Source: Limnobacter olei (GTDB lineage: Bacteria > Pseudomonadota > Gammaproteobacteria > Burkholderiales > Burkholderiaceae_B). From it: DNA of 64,000 nucleotides. Below, piece after piece: positions 9,079-17,566 of this stretch (positions are counted from its first letter, which is position 1; each line of letters opens with the position of its first letter). The stretch is from the NCBI RefSeq assembly GCF_029087225.1, contig NZ_JARFJD010000011.1:1-64000 (forward strand), written 5' to 3'. The translations under genes and the position numbers were made by a program. A model generated the notes under the pieces. It had not been told where the DNA came from, searched no databases, and saw only the letters and a program-made list of their open reading frames with translations.

Positions 9079-9771
9079 TTACCTTCTGTCCCAAGTGCCC
9101 ATTAACCAGTCCATGATGGGGTAGGTGATGTTGAAGTTTTTGTGCGCCATGATCCGCTGGTCGTGGTGCGTGGTGTGCAGGCGCGCAAAGCGCGTGAATC
9201 CGGGAATGCGATGCACCCAGTGATCTTCTTTCAAGTGGTACGACAGGTGCAGCAGTTCATAGTTGAGGTAATAGGCCATGCCGGTGGCTACCAGCAACAG
9301 GGCCACATTGGGGCTGAACAGCCAGGCCAATAAAAAGCCCATGGGCACGAAAAACGCCACCACAAAAAACCCGACAATTGCGATTGGAAACAGCACGGCT
9401 TTGAAATCCTGGTTGCTGTCAATTTCCATGTGGGTGTCGGTGAAAAACTTGTGGTGTTGCAGCGAGTGCCGTTTGTACACAAAGCCAAGGCCCTTGACCG
9501 GGCGGTGCATGGCGTATTTGTGGCCCGCCCATTCCGCAAAATTGGCATACAAAAAGGTGGCGGGTATGGTCAACCATTCCAGTGCGCTGGGGGACTCTAG
9601 CCAGTAAATACATAGCGCGATTACGCCCAAGCCCAAGGTCATTGTCATGGCCAAGTGCAGGTAGCCTTGGTAACCCGCTGAAATGAATTCTGCCCTGTAG
9701 TTGGCCCGAACCGAGCGGACTGCCTCGTCCTGAGACTCCTTGGGCACAAGCTGTTTGACTTTGGCATGCAT
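9079..9771 (-). CDS. fatty acid hydroxylase / sterol desaturase superfamily protein
   Basis: This is a 230-residue integral membrane di-iron oxygenase-type protein. The histidine clusters expected of the superfamily are visible: HKYAMH, HSLQHH, a single LSYHL histidine and LHTTHH. They lie among about four membrane helices. Members hydroxylate or desaturate membrane lipids and carotenoids; which lipid is modified here cannot be told. The ATG at 9771 is chosen because it follows GGGAGAC and gives a normal-length protein. Longer upstream reading would cover the divergent promoter region of the aldolase gene. It is transcribed divergently from 9923 and shares a 151-bp AT-rich intergenic region with it. 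Confidence 0.75.
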   Translation of the reverse strand: MHAKVKQLVPKESQDEAVRSVRANYRAEFISAGYQGYLHLAMTMTLGLGVIALCIYWLESPSALEWLTIPATFLYANFAEWAGHKYAMHRPVKGLGFVYKRHSLQHHKFFTDTHMEIDSNQDFKAVLFPIAIVGFFVVAFFVPMGFLLAWLFSPNVALLLVATGMAYYLNYELLHLSYHLKEDHWVHRIPGFTRFARLHTTHHDQRIMAHKNFNITYPIMDWLMGTWDRR

Positions 9772-9840
9772 GGTATTACTGTCTCCCACATTATGAATTT
9801 TATTTTGTAATGTTAGATTGCCCCCGATTGCCTGCAATTT

Positions 9841-9887
9841 CAAGTGCTTTTGCAAGCACTTGGCTGCGCGCTGGTACACTTTATAAA
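9841..9887 (+). promoter_or_regulatory. candidate promoter with overlapping palindromic operator
   Basis: A perfect inverted repeat, CAAGTGCTT (9841-9849) and AAGCACTTG (9854-9862) with a 4-nt centre, overlaps a candidate -35 box TTGGCT (9860-9865). After a 16-bp spacer comes a -10 box TATAAA (9882-9887), about 36 bp before the aldolase ATG. This geometry suggests a repressor site controlling the class II aldolase gene and perhaps the divergent hydroxylase gene. The rest of 9772-9922 is AT-rich with no further clear signal. Confidence 0.45.
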
Positions 9888-9922
9888 AAACACTATTCCA
9901 AAAGCAGCCAAGGAGACCCACC

Positions 9923-10690
9923 ATGAACGCACCGCTTTCAAATACCCCACCCGCCCACATTGGCCAGCAGGAATGGCAAGCCCGTGTTGATTTGGCCGCA
10001 GCTTACCGTTTGGTGGCCATGCACAAATGGGACGATTTGGTGTTCACGCATATTTCGGCGCGGGTGCCCGGTGAAGAAGGCCATTTCTTGATCAACCCCT
10101 ATGGTTTCATGTTCGAAGAAATCACTGCCAGCAGTTTGGTGAAGGTGAACATGAATTGCGAGAAAGTGGACAACAGCCCCTACGATGTAAACCCGGCTGG
10201 TTTCACCATTCACAGTGCAGTGCATGCTATTCGGCATGATGCGCACTGCGTGATGCACACCCACACCGTGGCGGGCGTTGCGGTGTCTATTCAGGAACAG
10301 GGTTTGTTGCCAATTTCACAGCAGTCCCTGTTTCCCTTGGCTGGGCTGGCGTATCACGACTACGAAGGTTTGGCCTTGCGCGAAGATGAGAAGGCCCGCT
10401 TGCAGGCCGACCTGGGCGAAGCCAACAACCTGATTTTGCGTAACCATGGTTTGCTGACCTGTGGTGCCACGGTGGCCGATGCGTTCTTGAATATGTTTAT
10501 TTTGCAGCGCGCCTGTGAGGTTCAAATTGCGGCGCAATCGGGTGGCGCGCAATTGATTCCGATTGCCCAGCCGATTGTGGACGGTATTAAGGCAGCAGCT
10601 GCGCAGGTAACCCGCGGTTTGGGTGGCAATATTGCCTGGCCCGCGCTGCTGCGCAAGCTGGACCGCGAACAGCCGGATTACAAAAACTGA
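9923..10690 (+). CDS. class II aldolase/adducin domain protein
   Basis: This 255-residue protein spans a single aldolase II/adducin domain (about 20-210). The zinc-binding histidines are visible as HTHTVAG and RNHGLLTCG, as in L-fuculose-phosphate aldolase relatives. There is an LVFTHISARVP segment near the N-terminus typical of the non-sugar-operon members common in proteobacteria. The substrate is unknown, as no sugar catabolic genes surround it. The ATG follows CAAGGAGACCCACC. It is convergent with the cytochrome c gene, with 3 bases between stops. Confidence 0.8.
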   Translation: MNAPLSNTPPAHIGQQEWQARVDLAAAYRLVAMHKWDDLVFTHISARVPGEEGHFLINPYGFMFEEITASSLVKVNMNCEKVDNSPYDVNPAGFTIHSAVHAIRHDAHCVMHTHTVAGVAVSIQEQGLLPISQQSLFPLAGLAYHDYEGLALREDEKARLQADLGEANNLILRNHGLLTCGATVADAFLNMFILQRACEVQIAAQSGGAQLIPIAQPIVDGIKAAAAQVTRGLGGNIAWPALLRKLDREQPDYKN

Positions 10691-10693
10691 CGA

Positions 10694-11023
10694 TTAGGGA
10701 TTGTTTCCACCAGTCACGGTGGAAACATACTTCGCCAGAATTTTCATTTGATCCACGGTCAAATGATCAACAAAAGGGGGCATGCCCCCTTTGCCGTTTT
10801 TAAGTGCATTCAACACGCGTTCTTCGCTGGGTTTGAGCACATCGAGCACTGGGCCAATTTTGCCCTTCGTGCCAGCATCGGCCAGGGTGTGGCAAATGGC
10901 ACAGGCCGGGTCGGCATCGGTTTGAAACAGTTTGCGACCCAGTTCAAGAATGGTGGCGTCGTCCATGGCGAAAGCATTGAATGTGCTCAGGCTTAACACC
11001 AACATGCAGCTGAATTTCACCAT
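10694..11023 (-). CDS. small periplasmic c-type cytochrome
   Basis: This 109-residue protein has an N-terminal signal peptide (cleavage near AFAM, residues 17-20) and one class I cytochrome c domain. The haem attachment motif is CAICH at 41-45, and the sixth ligand is probably Met81 in KGGMPPF. It would carry single electrons in the periplasm. The ATG follows AGGGAG. It lies 21 bp downstream of the Old Yellow Enzyme gene on the same strand, so co-transcription is likely, although those enzymes use NAD(P)H and no functional link is known. Confidence 0.85.
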   Translation of the reverse strand: MVKFSCMLVLSLSTFNAFAMDDATILELGRKLFQTDADPACAICHTLADAGTKGKIGPVLDVLKPSEERVLNALKNGKGGMPPFVDHLTVDQMKILAKYVSTVTGGNNP

Positions 11024-11044
11024 GGCTGAACTCCCTGTGTTTGA

Positions 11045-12286
11045 TCACGCCCTTAATTTGCGGGCCTTGAACAAGCCCCAACTGCTATCCAGAATATAGA
11101 AAAACAGGGCTTTCAGGGCGCTCTCGTTCGGGACAGGGTTTTTGCCTTTGCCCATGCGGTGAATTTGGCGGGTGTACCACTGAATTTCCAGCAAGCCGGT
11201 GCGGTCCACTGCTTTTACACCGGTAATCAATGGCTTCACCGGGTGCAAGGCTTCTTTGTTGTCCAACAGGCGTTTGGGCAAATCGGGTTCAATGGCAATC
11301 GAGCGGGCAAGGCCAATCAAATCCACAGCACCGCTGTTCAGCGCTTCTTTCATGCCGCCCACGGTGCGAAAACCCCCAGTGAGCATCAGTGGCACTTTGC
11401 ACACGGCACGTACTTTCTCTGTGAAGTCGATGAAGTAGGCTTCGCGCTTTACGGTGCTTTCCTTCTTGGGTTTTGCACTTGCGCCCGTCATGGCGGGGGC
11501 TTCATAGGTGCCGCCCGACACTTCAATCATGTCAATGCCGCGCGCGGTCAGTTCCTGAATTACCGCCAGTGATTCTTCCTCTGAAAAGCCACCCTTTTGG
11601 AAGTCGGCTGAATTCAGCTTGATACCCACCGGGAAGTGAGGGCCCACCTGTTTGCGCACTTCGTCGTAAATGGCCAGTACAAAGCGACGACGGTTTTCGG
11701 CATTGCCACCCCACTGGTCGGTGCGCTGGTTGCTTAGCGGGCTTAAAAACTGGCTGATCAAGTAGCCATGCGCACCATGAATTTGCACGCCGTCAAACCC
11801 CGCGTCTTTGCACACTTTCGCGGTGCGGCCCCAGCGGGCAATCAAATCAAGGATTTCAGTCTCGGTGAGTTCGCGTGGTGTGGCAAACATCATTTGCAGG
11901 CTTTTGTGGAAAGGCACCGCCGAAGGCGACACGGTTTCCTTGTTCATGCCTTTGGGGCACTGTTTGCCGGGGTGGTTGATTTGCACCCAGATTTTGCTGC
12001 CATTGGCCTGGCCCGCTTTGGCCCACTGCTGCAACAACAGCATGTCGCGGTCGTCTTCAATCACGACGTTGCCCGGCTCTGCACGTGCTCGGCGGTCAAT
12101 CATCACATTCCCGGTTATATTCAAACCAATGCCACCGGCTGTCCAGCGCTGGTAGACCCGCACAATTTGTGGTGTAACACGGTTGTCGCGCGTGCCCAAG
12201 GCTTCGCTCATGGCAGCTTTCACCAAGCGGTTGGGAAGGGTGGCGCCGCAGGGCAGTGTCAGTGGGTCGCGAAGTTCAATACGCAT
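11045..12286 (-). CDS. NADH:flavin oxidoreductase, Old Yellow Enzyme family
   Basis: This 413-residue protein is a TIM-barrel flavoenzyme binding FMN. Recognisable elements are LPNRLVKAAMSEAL near the start, the active-site stretch QIHGAHGYLISQFLSP, and the C-terminal FMN phosphate site LTGGFRTVGGM with IGLARS. It lacks the C-terminal FAD/NAD domains of 2,4-dienoyl-CoA reductase, so it is of the single-barrel type. Such enzymes reduce alpha,beta-unsaturated carbonyls or similar electrophiles. The start ATG has GGAGACTCCC upstream. A DMT transporter gene diverges from it 59 bp away. Confidence 0.85.
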   Translation of the reverse strand: MRIELRDPLTLPCGATLPNRLVKAAMSEALGTRDNRVTPQIVRVYQRWTAGGIGLNITGNVMIDRRARAEPGNVVIEDDRDMLLLQQWAKAGQANGSKIWVQINHPGKQCPKGMNKETVSPSAVPFHKSLQMMFATPRELTETEILDLIARWGRTAKVCKDAGFDGVQIHGAHGYLISQFLSPLSNQRTDQWGGNAENRRRFVLAIYDEVRKQVGPHFPVGIKLNSADFQKGGFSEEESLAVIQELTARGIDMIEVSGGTYEAPAMTGASAKPKKESTVKREAYFIDFTEKVRAVCKVPLMLTGGFRTVGGMKEALNSGAVDLIGLARSIAIEPDLPKRLLDNKEALHPVKPLITGVKAVDRTGLLEIQWYTRQIHRMGKGKNPVPNESALKALFFYILDSSWGLFKARKLRA

Positions 12287-12345
12287 TGGGAGTCTCCGGT
12301 GGCTCTGAATTGAAAATTATTGTTGTCACATGGTAGCGTGGACGC

Positions 12346-13257
12346 ATGAAAAAAATTGAAGTCAATACACTAATTTTGACGGCTTTCGCCATGTGTGCGT
12401 TTGCGGCCAATTCCTTTTTCTGCCGAGCCGCGTTGGGAGCTGGGCAAATAGACCCAGCCAGCTTCACAGCCATTCGGCTGATTGGTGGTGCCATCACCTT
12501 GTGGCTGTGTTTGCGCATTCAAAACAGGGGTGCGCAACAGGGCAGTTGGGTGGGTGCGTGGGCGCTGTTTGGTTATGCGGTGCTGTTTTCCATGGCCTAT
12601 TTGTACATGAGCACCGGTACCGGTGCGCTGATTCTGTTTGTCAGTGTGCAACTCAGCATGATTGGCTACGCGGCTACCCAGGGGGATCGCTTGCGCGGCT
12701 TGCGTGCGTTTGGCGCTGTTGTGGCTGCGGCTGGCTTGGTGTTGCTGTTGTGGCCACATTTGCAAACGCCAGCTTCGGTGTTGGCTGCTGCAAGTATGGC
12801 TTTGGCAGGTGCCTGTTGGGGTGTGTATTCCGTGGTGGGCAAGGGTTCCAAATCGCCTTTGGCTGACACCGCGGGTAATTTTTCCAGGGCCGCATTCCTG
12901 ATGGTGTTGGTGTGGATGGCCGTGTACTTCTCAGCCAAGGCGGGCGTGCACATTCCCGGGGTTACAGTGGAGCGCGGCTTGGCCCTGTACACCGTGTATT
13001 TGCCAACGCCCACCATGGCAGGTGTATTGTTTGCTCTGGCTTCGGGTTGCGTGGCCAGCGGCATTGGTTATGCGGTGTGGTACAAGGTTTTACCTGCGTT
13101 ACCCACCACTTCGGCAGCCAGTGTGCAGCTCAGCGTGCCCGTGATTGCTGCACTGGCTGGTGTTATTTTCCTGGATGAGGCTGTTACTGCCACTTTGCTG
13201 GTGGCCATGGTCATGACCTTGGGTGGTGTGTATCTGGTTTTGCGCGCCAAGCGTTAA
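12346..13257 (+). CDS. EamA-family (DMT) transporter
   Basis: This is a 303-residue inner-membrane protein with about ten predicted helices in two EamA repeats, the second from about residue 145. A conserved stretch near the end, LDEAVTATLLVAMVMTLGGVYLV, is typical of the family (only the general pattern is claimed). Substrate unknown. The ATG is the first in the frame and has only a weak ribosome site. It is not closely similar in sequence to the other DMT protein at 2061-2960. Confidence 0.8.
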   Translation: MKKIEVNTLILTAFAMCAFAANSFFCRAALGAGQIDPASFTAIRLIGGAITLWLCLRIQNRGAQQGSWVGAWALFGYAVLFSMAYLYMSTGTGALILFVSVQLSMIGYAATQGDRLRGLRAFGAVVAAAGLVLLLWPHLQTPASVLAAASMALAGACWGVYSVVGKGSKSPLADTAGNFSRAAFLMVLVWMAVYFSAKAGVHIPGVTVERGLALYTVYLPTPTMAGVLFALASGCVASGIGYAVWYKVLPALPTTSAASVQLSVPVIAALAGVIFLDEAVTATLLVAMVMTLGGVYLVLRAKR

Positions 13258-13290
13258 GGGCTTAATTCAAATTGGCAGGACATTGATTCG

Positions 13291-14448
13291 ATGAATGAAG
13301 TCGTGAAACCCAAAGATGAGAACACCAAGCCTGTAGGGCAGGCGGTGCAAACGCCTTCAAGTCTTTCAACCTTGGCTAAGCAGTTCTACCTGCAACACTG
13401 GGGCTTGCTGCTCAGTGCTGCCTTGGTATTGGCGGTGGTCATCAATTTGTGGCCAGTGCTGGCGCCCTTCGTGGCTGCATTTGTGTTGGCTTACCTATTG
13501 GCCGCCCCCAGCCGTTGGGTGCACGGCAAGTTGCGCGGGCGTATTCCCTTGCCGGTGTGTGCAGTGCTCACCTTTTTTGCGTTGTTGCTGATTTTCTCCA
13601 GCGTGGGCCTGTTGTTTATTCCGGTGGTGCTGACCCAACTCGAACTGATCCAGAACAATTTGCCTCAGTTGATTGTGAACGTGAAGCGCACGGTGCTGCC
13701 TTGGCTCAATGAAGTGTTTGGTTTGACCATTTCTGTGGACAGCACTGAGATGAAAGACCGCATTGCGGCTTACATCAGCGAGAACCGTGGCACGCTGGCC
13801 GAGATCAGTACAAAAATTTTGCGCTCGGGTTCGCAGTCAGTGCTGGGCATTACCGGTTTTGTGTCGCTGACCGTGATTGCCACACTGTTTATTCTTCCCG
13901 GCTGGACTCAAATTACCAAGCAGTTCCAGCAGCTATTTCCCCCTCATTTGTGGAGGCGGGCACAACCTCTGTTTAGCGAAATCGATTCTGTCATGACCGA
14001 GTACATCAAGGGCATGATGATTGTGATGCTGTTTCTCAGCACCTTTTATTCAATCGGTTTGAGTGTGGTGGGGCTTCAAAGTGGCTGGGCTTTGGGCATG
14101 TTGGCGGGCGTGTTGTGTGTGGTGCCTTACCTTGGTTTTGCGGTGGCTTTGCTGGTGGGGCTGTTGACCGCCGCGCTTGAATTACAGGGTTTTTTGCCAA
14201 TTGTTCTGGTATTGCTTGTGTTCGTGGTGGGACAGTTTCTGGAGGGTTTTGTGCTGACCCCCTTGGTGGTGGGCGACAAAATTGGTTTGTCGGCACTCGC
14301 GGTTATTTTTGCCTTGGCGTTTTTCGGTGCCATATTTGGCTTGGTCGGTGTTTTTCTTGCGCTGCCGCTGGCTGCAATTTTCAAAGTGGCTTACCTGCAC
14401 GCCTTTGCCCATTACGAACAAAGCGACTATTACCGGCAAGCCAGGTAA
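13291..14448 (+). CDS. AI-2E family (PerM/YdiK-type) membrane permease
   Basis: This is a 385-residue membrane protein of the AI-2E transporter family. It has an N-terminal cytoplasmic tail of about 35 residues, paired helices near 45-115, a soluble stretch, and a C-terminal group of helices with the family motifs VVPYLGF and LTPLVVGDKIGLSALAV. Members have been linked to autoinducer-2 export, sodium/proton exchange and envelope functions; nothing here decides among these. It starts 33 bp after the DMT gene and is probably co-transcribed with it. Confidence 0.8.
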   Translation: MNEVVKPKDENTKPVGQAVQTPSSLSTLAKQFYLQHWGLLLSAALVLAVVINLWPVLAPFVAAFVLAYLLAAPSRWVHGKLRGRIPLPVCAVLTFFALLLIFSSVGLLFIPVVLTQLELIQNNLPQLIVNVKRTVLPWLNEVFGLTISVDSTEMKDRIAAYISENRGTLAEISTKILRSGSQSVLGITGFVSLTVIATLFILPGWTQITKQFQQLFPPHLWRRAQPLFSEIDSVMTEYIKGMMIVMLFLSTFYSIGLSVVGLQSGWALGMLAGVLCVVPYLGFAVALLVGLLTAALELQGFLPIVLVLLVFVVGQFLEGFVLTPLVVGDKIGLSALAVIFALAFFGAIFGLVGVFLALPLAAIFKVAYLHAFAHYEQSDYYRQAR

Positions 14449-14456
14449 GTTAGGCG

Positions 14457-14492
14457 AAAAAAAACCGGTGGGCTGCTCACTTCTCCCACCGG
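14457..14492 (-). terminator. intrinsic terminator for the PF10118 hydrolase gene
   Basis: An 8-bp stem (CCGGTGGG at 14465-14472, CCCACCGG at 14485-14492) is followed on the minus strand by eight consecutive uridines (A-run 14457-14464). It therefore serves the minus-strand gene ending at 14526. The plus-strand gene ending at 14448 gains no T-run from it. Confidence 0.85.
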
Positions 14493-14525
14493 CTGTTCAG
14501 CCCAAAGTTTCTGTCACGAAATTGA

Positions 14526-15446
14526 TTAAGCTGCGTTTGCTTTCAACTGGTTGTTCATGCGGGCACGAATGGCGTTTGCAATCTCGGTGTTGGGCTTGCG
14601 GCCTGAATCTTCTACAGTGGCTACAAAGTTATCGATTTCTGTCAGGAAGCGGCTGTTGTCGTGCATCCAGGGGTGGAAGTCGGCTTTGAAATAGTCCATG
14701 AACTCGCCATTGGCCACCGGGTTGCGCAATACGCCCACCTTTTTGCCCCACAACATTTTGGTCACGGTCCAGAAGCCTTTCAAATGGCCACCCTTGATTG
14801 TTTTGTCGGCAAACACCAAGCGCACGTGGAAGTAAGCCACCAGTGGCCAGAATATGGCAGTGGCCAGTACCATCGCCAGGCGGCGGCTGAAGCGGTTGCG
14901 CATGTTGTTGGGCAATACATGGTTCCACACGTCGTAGGCCACGGCTTTGTGTTCGGTTTCTTCGTAGGCGTGCCACATCCACATTTGTTTGTAGGCTGGG
15001 TCGGATTTTTCACCCAGTACGTCGGGGTTGCGAAGCAACTGGTCGGCCATCAGTGCGGTGTAGTGTTCAAGCGCAATGGTGCCAGCCAATGTCAGGCGTT
15101 TGCCCAGGGTTTTCTTGATGAAGGCCAAAAAGCCCCACAGGAAATTGTCCAATTGCGAAGCGGGCAGGCCAGCGCGATCTAGCATCTCGTTGTATTCAAC
15201 ATGCTCGCGGCTGTGCATTGCCTCTTGACCAATAAAGGCCACCACGGCTTTTTTCAATTCAGGGTCGGTGATGTCGTCGCGGTAGTTGCGCACAGCGTCC
15301 ATGAACATGCGCTCGCCAGCCGGGAAAAACAGCGACAGGGCGTTCATGAAATGGGTCACGTGGGGACCTTGCTCATGCCAATTGGATACCTTTTCTTCAG
15401 GCAGATTCAATTTGACATCGCGGCGTACAGGCATGATGTTCTTCAT
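14526..15446 (-). CDS. predicted metal-dependent hydrolase (PF10118 family)
   Basis: This 306-residue protein matches the family annotated as predicted metal-dependent hydrolase. A ferritin-like helical set of Glu/His residues is visible in order: FPAGERMF, QEAMHSREHVEYN, ALEHYTALMA and YEETEHKAVAYD. This spacing suggests a di-metal site. Some members sit with TetR regulators and lipid genes; no enzyme activity is established to my knowledge. The ATG follows TAGGAG. Upstream are a strong palindrome and longer inverted repeat (15466-15518) that are good operator candidates. Function remains undefined. Confidence 0.75.
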   Translation of the reverse strand: MKNIMPVRRDVKLNLPEEKVSNWHEQGPHVTHFMNALSLFFPAGERMFMDAVRNYRDDITDPELKKAVVAFIGQEAMHSREHVEYNEMLDRAGLPASQLDNFLWGFLAFIKKTLGKRLTLAGTIALEHYTALMADQLLRNPDVLGEKSDPAYKQMWMWHAYEETEHKAVAYDVWNHVLPNNMRNRFSRRLAMVLATAIFWPLVAYFHVRLVFADKTIKGGHLKGFWTVTKMLWGKKVGVLRNPVANGEFMDYFKADFHPWMHDNSRFLTEIDNFVATVEDSGRKPNTEIANAIRARMNNQLKANAA

Positions 15447-15465
15447 GGTTTGACTCCTACACTTG

Positions 15466-15518
15466 TTTTATTGTTGTTGCCACGTTTAACAGTGACATTG
15501 CGCAATGTAACAATAAAA
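15466..15518. promoter_or_regulatory. nested inverted repeats upstream of the PF10118 gene (candidate operator)
   Basis: A perfect 14-bp palindrome, ACATTGCGCAATGT (15495-15508), lies next to a second inverted repeat pair, TTTTATTGTT (15466-15475) and AACAATAAAA (15509-15518). On the minus strand the palindrome occupies the spacer between a weak -35 TTGTTA (15513-15508) and a weak -10 GTTAAA (15490-15485). That placement is typical of a TetR-type repressor site; no regulator gene is adjacent. Confidence 0.45.
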
Positions 15519-15591
15519 TTTCATGTCCACAATAGCAAAACTTGAATACCCGTTCTAGAAAATACTGCGGGTTTACCCTGAATCTGCAGTG

Positions 15592-15996
15592 TTATTCCTG
15601 CGTGCCAAGTGTGCTTTTGAAGCGGTCTGGAATGGGCGTAGAGCGACCTGTTTTCGGGCTGACCCACACCATTTTTGCGCTGCCGGTTGCCACCAGAACT
15701 TCGGGTACATCGGTGCGGCGCATCTCGTATTTCTGCACCAAGCTGCTGCGGCCCACCTCGCCCGCAAACACCTTGATCTCCACCACGCCGGGTGCTTTCA
15801 GTTCTTTCAGAAAGCTGCATTCGGTGTGAACGATCACGACATACGCAGGGTTGTTGTCCGCGCTTTCCGGAAACAGGGCTATCCATTCCACGCGGGCTTG
15901 CTCAAAACAACGGAAGTACACGGTGTTGTTGACATGGCCAATCTGGTCCATGTCGCCCCAGCGCAGGGGCACGGTGGTGGAGTAAATTTCTTTCAT
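15592..15996 (-). CDS. acyl-CoA thioesterase, hot-dog fold (4HBT type)
   Basis: This 134-residue single-domain hot-dog protein resembles the 4-hydroxybenzoyl-CoA thioesterase/YbgC group. The N-terminal segment LRWGDMDQIGHVNN carries the usual active-site aspartate and the HVNN turn. It hydrolyses acyl-CoA thioesters in the cytoplasm; chain length preference cannot be predicted. It starts 3 bases after the thermonuclease-like gene, so the two form a short operon. Confidence 0.85.
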   Translation of the reverse strand: MKEIYSTTVPLRWGDMDQIGHVNNTVYFRCFEQARVEWIALFPESADNNPAYVVIVHTECSFLKELKAPGVVEIKVFAGEVGRSSLVQKYEMRRTDVPEVLVATGSAKMVWVSPKTGRSTPIPDRFKSTLGTQE

Positions 15997-15999
15997 GTT

Positions 16000-16602
16000 T
16001 TATCGCTGGTTGCGTTGTTCGGTGCGCCATTGCCAGGGGGCAAGGGGGGCGGTTTGTTGCCACAGGCCTTTGCGCGCATTGCGGGCCTGGTCCTCCGCAG
16101 CTTCGTACATCACACGGTCTTCACTGCTTTGGCTGCGCGCGAATTCCCGGTACCACCAAGCTTGCCCGGCTTCAATGGCTTTCAGGTTGATGTCGGTTTC
16201 ACCATCACACAAGCGCTGCTGGCACCCTTCTACGGGCAACACCACTTTCGCCACTTGCCGTTTGTAGCGGTCCGTGTTGTTCACGATGATTTTTACGTCT
16301 TTGTTCAGCACCTGTTCGGTCAACCAGCGCTTGGACTGCTCACCGCCCGCCTGATTCAATTCAGGTGCATCCACGGCGTGCATGCGAATTTTGTGGGTCG
16401 CGCCATCGCGGTTTCGCACTGTGATGGTGTCACCATCGGCCACGCGGGTGACCGTGGCCAGGTAAAAACTGCCCGAAGTGGCCGAGCCGGGCTGGTTTTG
16501 ACTTTCTGAGGCAACAGGGCCGCCGATGCCAATGTTTGGGCCGTAGGGGCTGATGTAATAGCCCAGCAGAGCCAAAACCAGAGCCAACACTTTAAAGATC
16601 AT
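16000..16602 (-). CDS. exported thermonuclease-like (SNase domain) protein
   Basis: This 200-residue protein has an N-terminal hydrophobic segment (about 3-17, signal or anchor) and one staphylococcal-nuclease domain (about 48-185). Typical elements are VADGDTITV with the calcium-binding aspartate, IRMHAVDAPELNQ with catalytic arginine and acidic residues, DRYKRQVAKV, and the final NARKGLW. It probably cleaves nucleic acid in the envelope. The ATG at 16602 is chosen because the open frame upstream runs through the divergent enoyl-CoA hydratase gene. No strong ribosome site is visible, so the start could shift a few codons. Confidence 0.8.
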   Translation of the reverse strand: MIFKVLALVLALLGYYISPYGPNIGIGGPVASESQNQPGSATSGSFYLATVTRVADGDTITVRNRDGATHKIRMHAVDAPELNQAGGEQSKRWLTEQVLNKDVKIIVNNTDRYKRQVAKVVLPVEGCQQRLCDGETDINLKAIEAGQAWWYREFARSQSSEDRVMYEAAEDQARNARKGLWQQTAPLAPWQWRTEQRNQR

Positions 16603-16677
16603 ATTGGGTTTGAGAATGTTCAAGGTTAAGATGGCTAGCGAGCCAAACCACGATTTTAAAAAACAGCCGAGAGTACC

Positions 16678-17481
16678 ATGGACAGAGTAAACCTGCAGTT
16701 CAACAACGACAACACCGTGGCCACTGTGGCCCTGAATCGCCCTGAGAAACACAATGGTGTTGATTGGCCTATGCTGAAAGCAGTGCGCAAGGTGCAGCTG
16801 CAGCTGGCCAGGCACAAAACCCTGCGGGCAGTCATCTTGAAAGGCGAGGGCCCGTCTTTTTGTGCGGGGCTCGATGTAAAGTCGGTCATGAGCAATCCCA
16901 AGACAGGTTTGATTATGTACGCCAACTTGTGGTTGCCCATGCGCAATATTTTCCAGACGTGGAGCATGGGCTGGCGCGACCTTGGCGTACCCGTGATTGC
17001 GCAAATTCACGGCAATTGCTTCGGTGCAGGTATTCAATATGCCATGGGCGCGGACATTCGGGTGTGTACACCCGATTCGCAATTGTCCATTCTGGAGGCT
17101 AAGTGGGGTTTGGTACCCGACATGGGCGGTGCGGCGCTGGTGCGTGAATTGTTGCCCGTAGATGTGGCCAAGGAATTGACCATGACAGGCCGCGTAATCA
17201 ACGGTTTGCAAGCCAAAGAATTGGGTTTGGTGACCCATGTGGTAGATAATCCGGAAGAAAAAGTGCAGGCCTTGGTGCAGGAACTTTTGACCCGCTCACC
17301 CGATTCAGTGGCGGCAAGCAAGTTCATGTTGCAACGGATTTTTGGTATTGACGAGGCCGCACACCTGACTCAAGAACGACGCTGGCAGCGCCGCGTGCTT
17401 GGTTTTAAAAACCAGCGTATTTCGGTTGTGAAAAACAGCAAACAGCCCACCATGCCGTTTGCCAAACGGCAAATTCGTTGA
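16678..17481 (+). CDS. enoyl-CoA hydratase/isomerase (crotonase) family protein
   Basis: This 267-residue crotonase-fold protein shows both oxyanion-hole regions: SFCAGLDVKSV near residue 60 and IHGNCFGAGIQYAMGADIRV near 105. These are followed by LEAKWGLVPDMGG. The glutamate at the first catalytic position is present, whereas the second is an aspartate (PDMGG), so hydratase activity is likely but not certain. The role is in fatty acid or related acyl-CoA metabolism. It diverges from the thermonuclease gene (75 bp apart) and precedes the wax ester synthase gene by 85 bp on the same strand. Confidence 0.8.
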   Translation: MDRVNLQFNNDNTVATVALNRPEKHNGVDWPMLKAVRKVQLQLARHKTLRAVILKGEGPSFCAGLDVKSVMSNPKTGLIMYANLWLPMRNIFQTWSMGWRDLGVPVIAQIHGNCFGAGIQYAMGADIRVCTPDSQLSILEAKWGLVPDMGGAALVRELLPVDVAKELTMTGRVINGLQAKELGLVTHVVDNPEEKVQALVQELLTRSPDSVAASKFMLQRIFGIDEAAHLTQERRWQRRVLGFKNQRISVVKNSKQPTMPFAKRQIR

Positions 17482-17566
17482 AATCTCGGGGCGTGCCGCA
17501 TCCAGCGGCGCACTTCATGCAGTAACAACGTATTCAGGAATAAAAAACACAACACGGAGACATGCC

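Noticed and set aside
16603-17238. N-terminal extension of the thermonuclease-like frame
   Set aside because: It runs antisense through the enoyl-CoA hydratase gene; the shorter form has its own signal segment.
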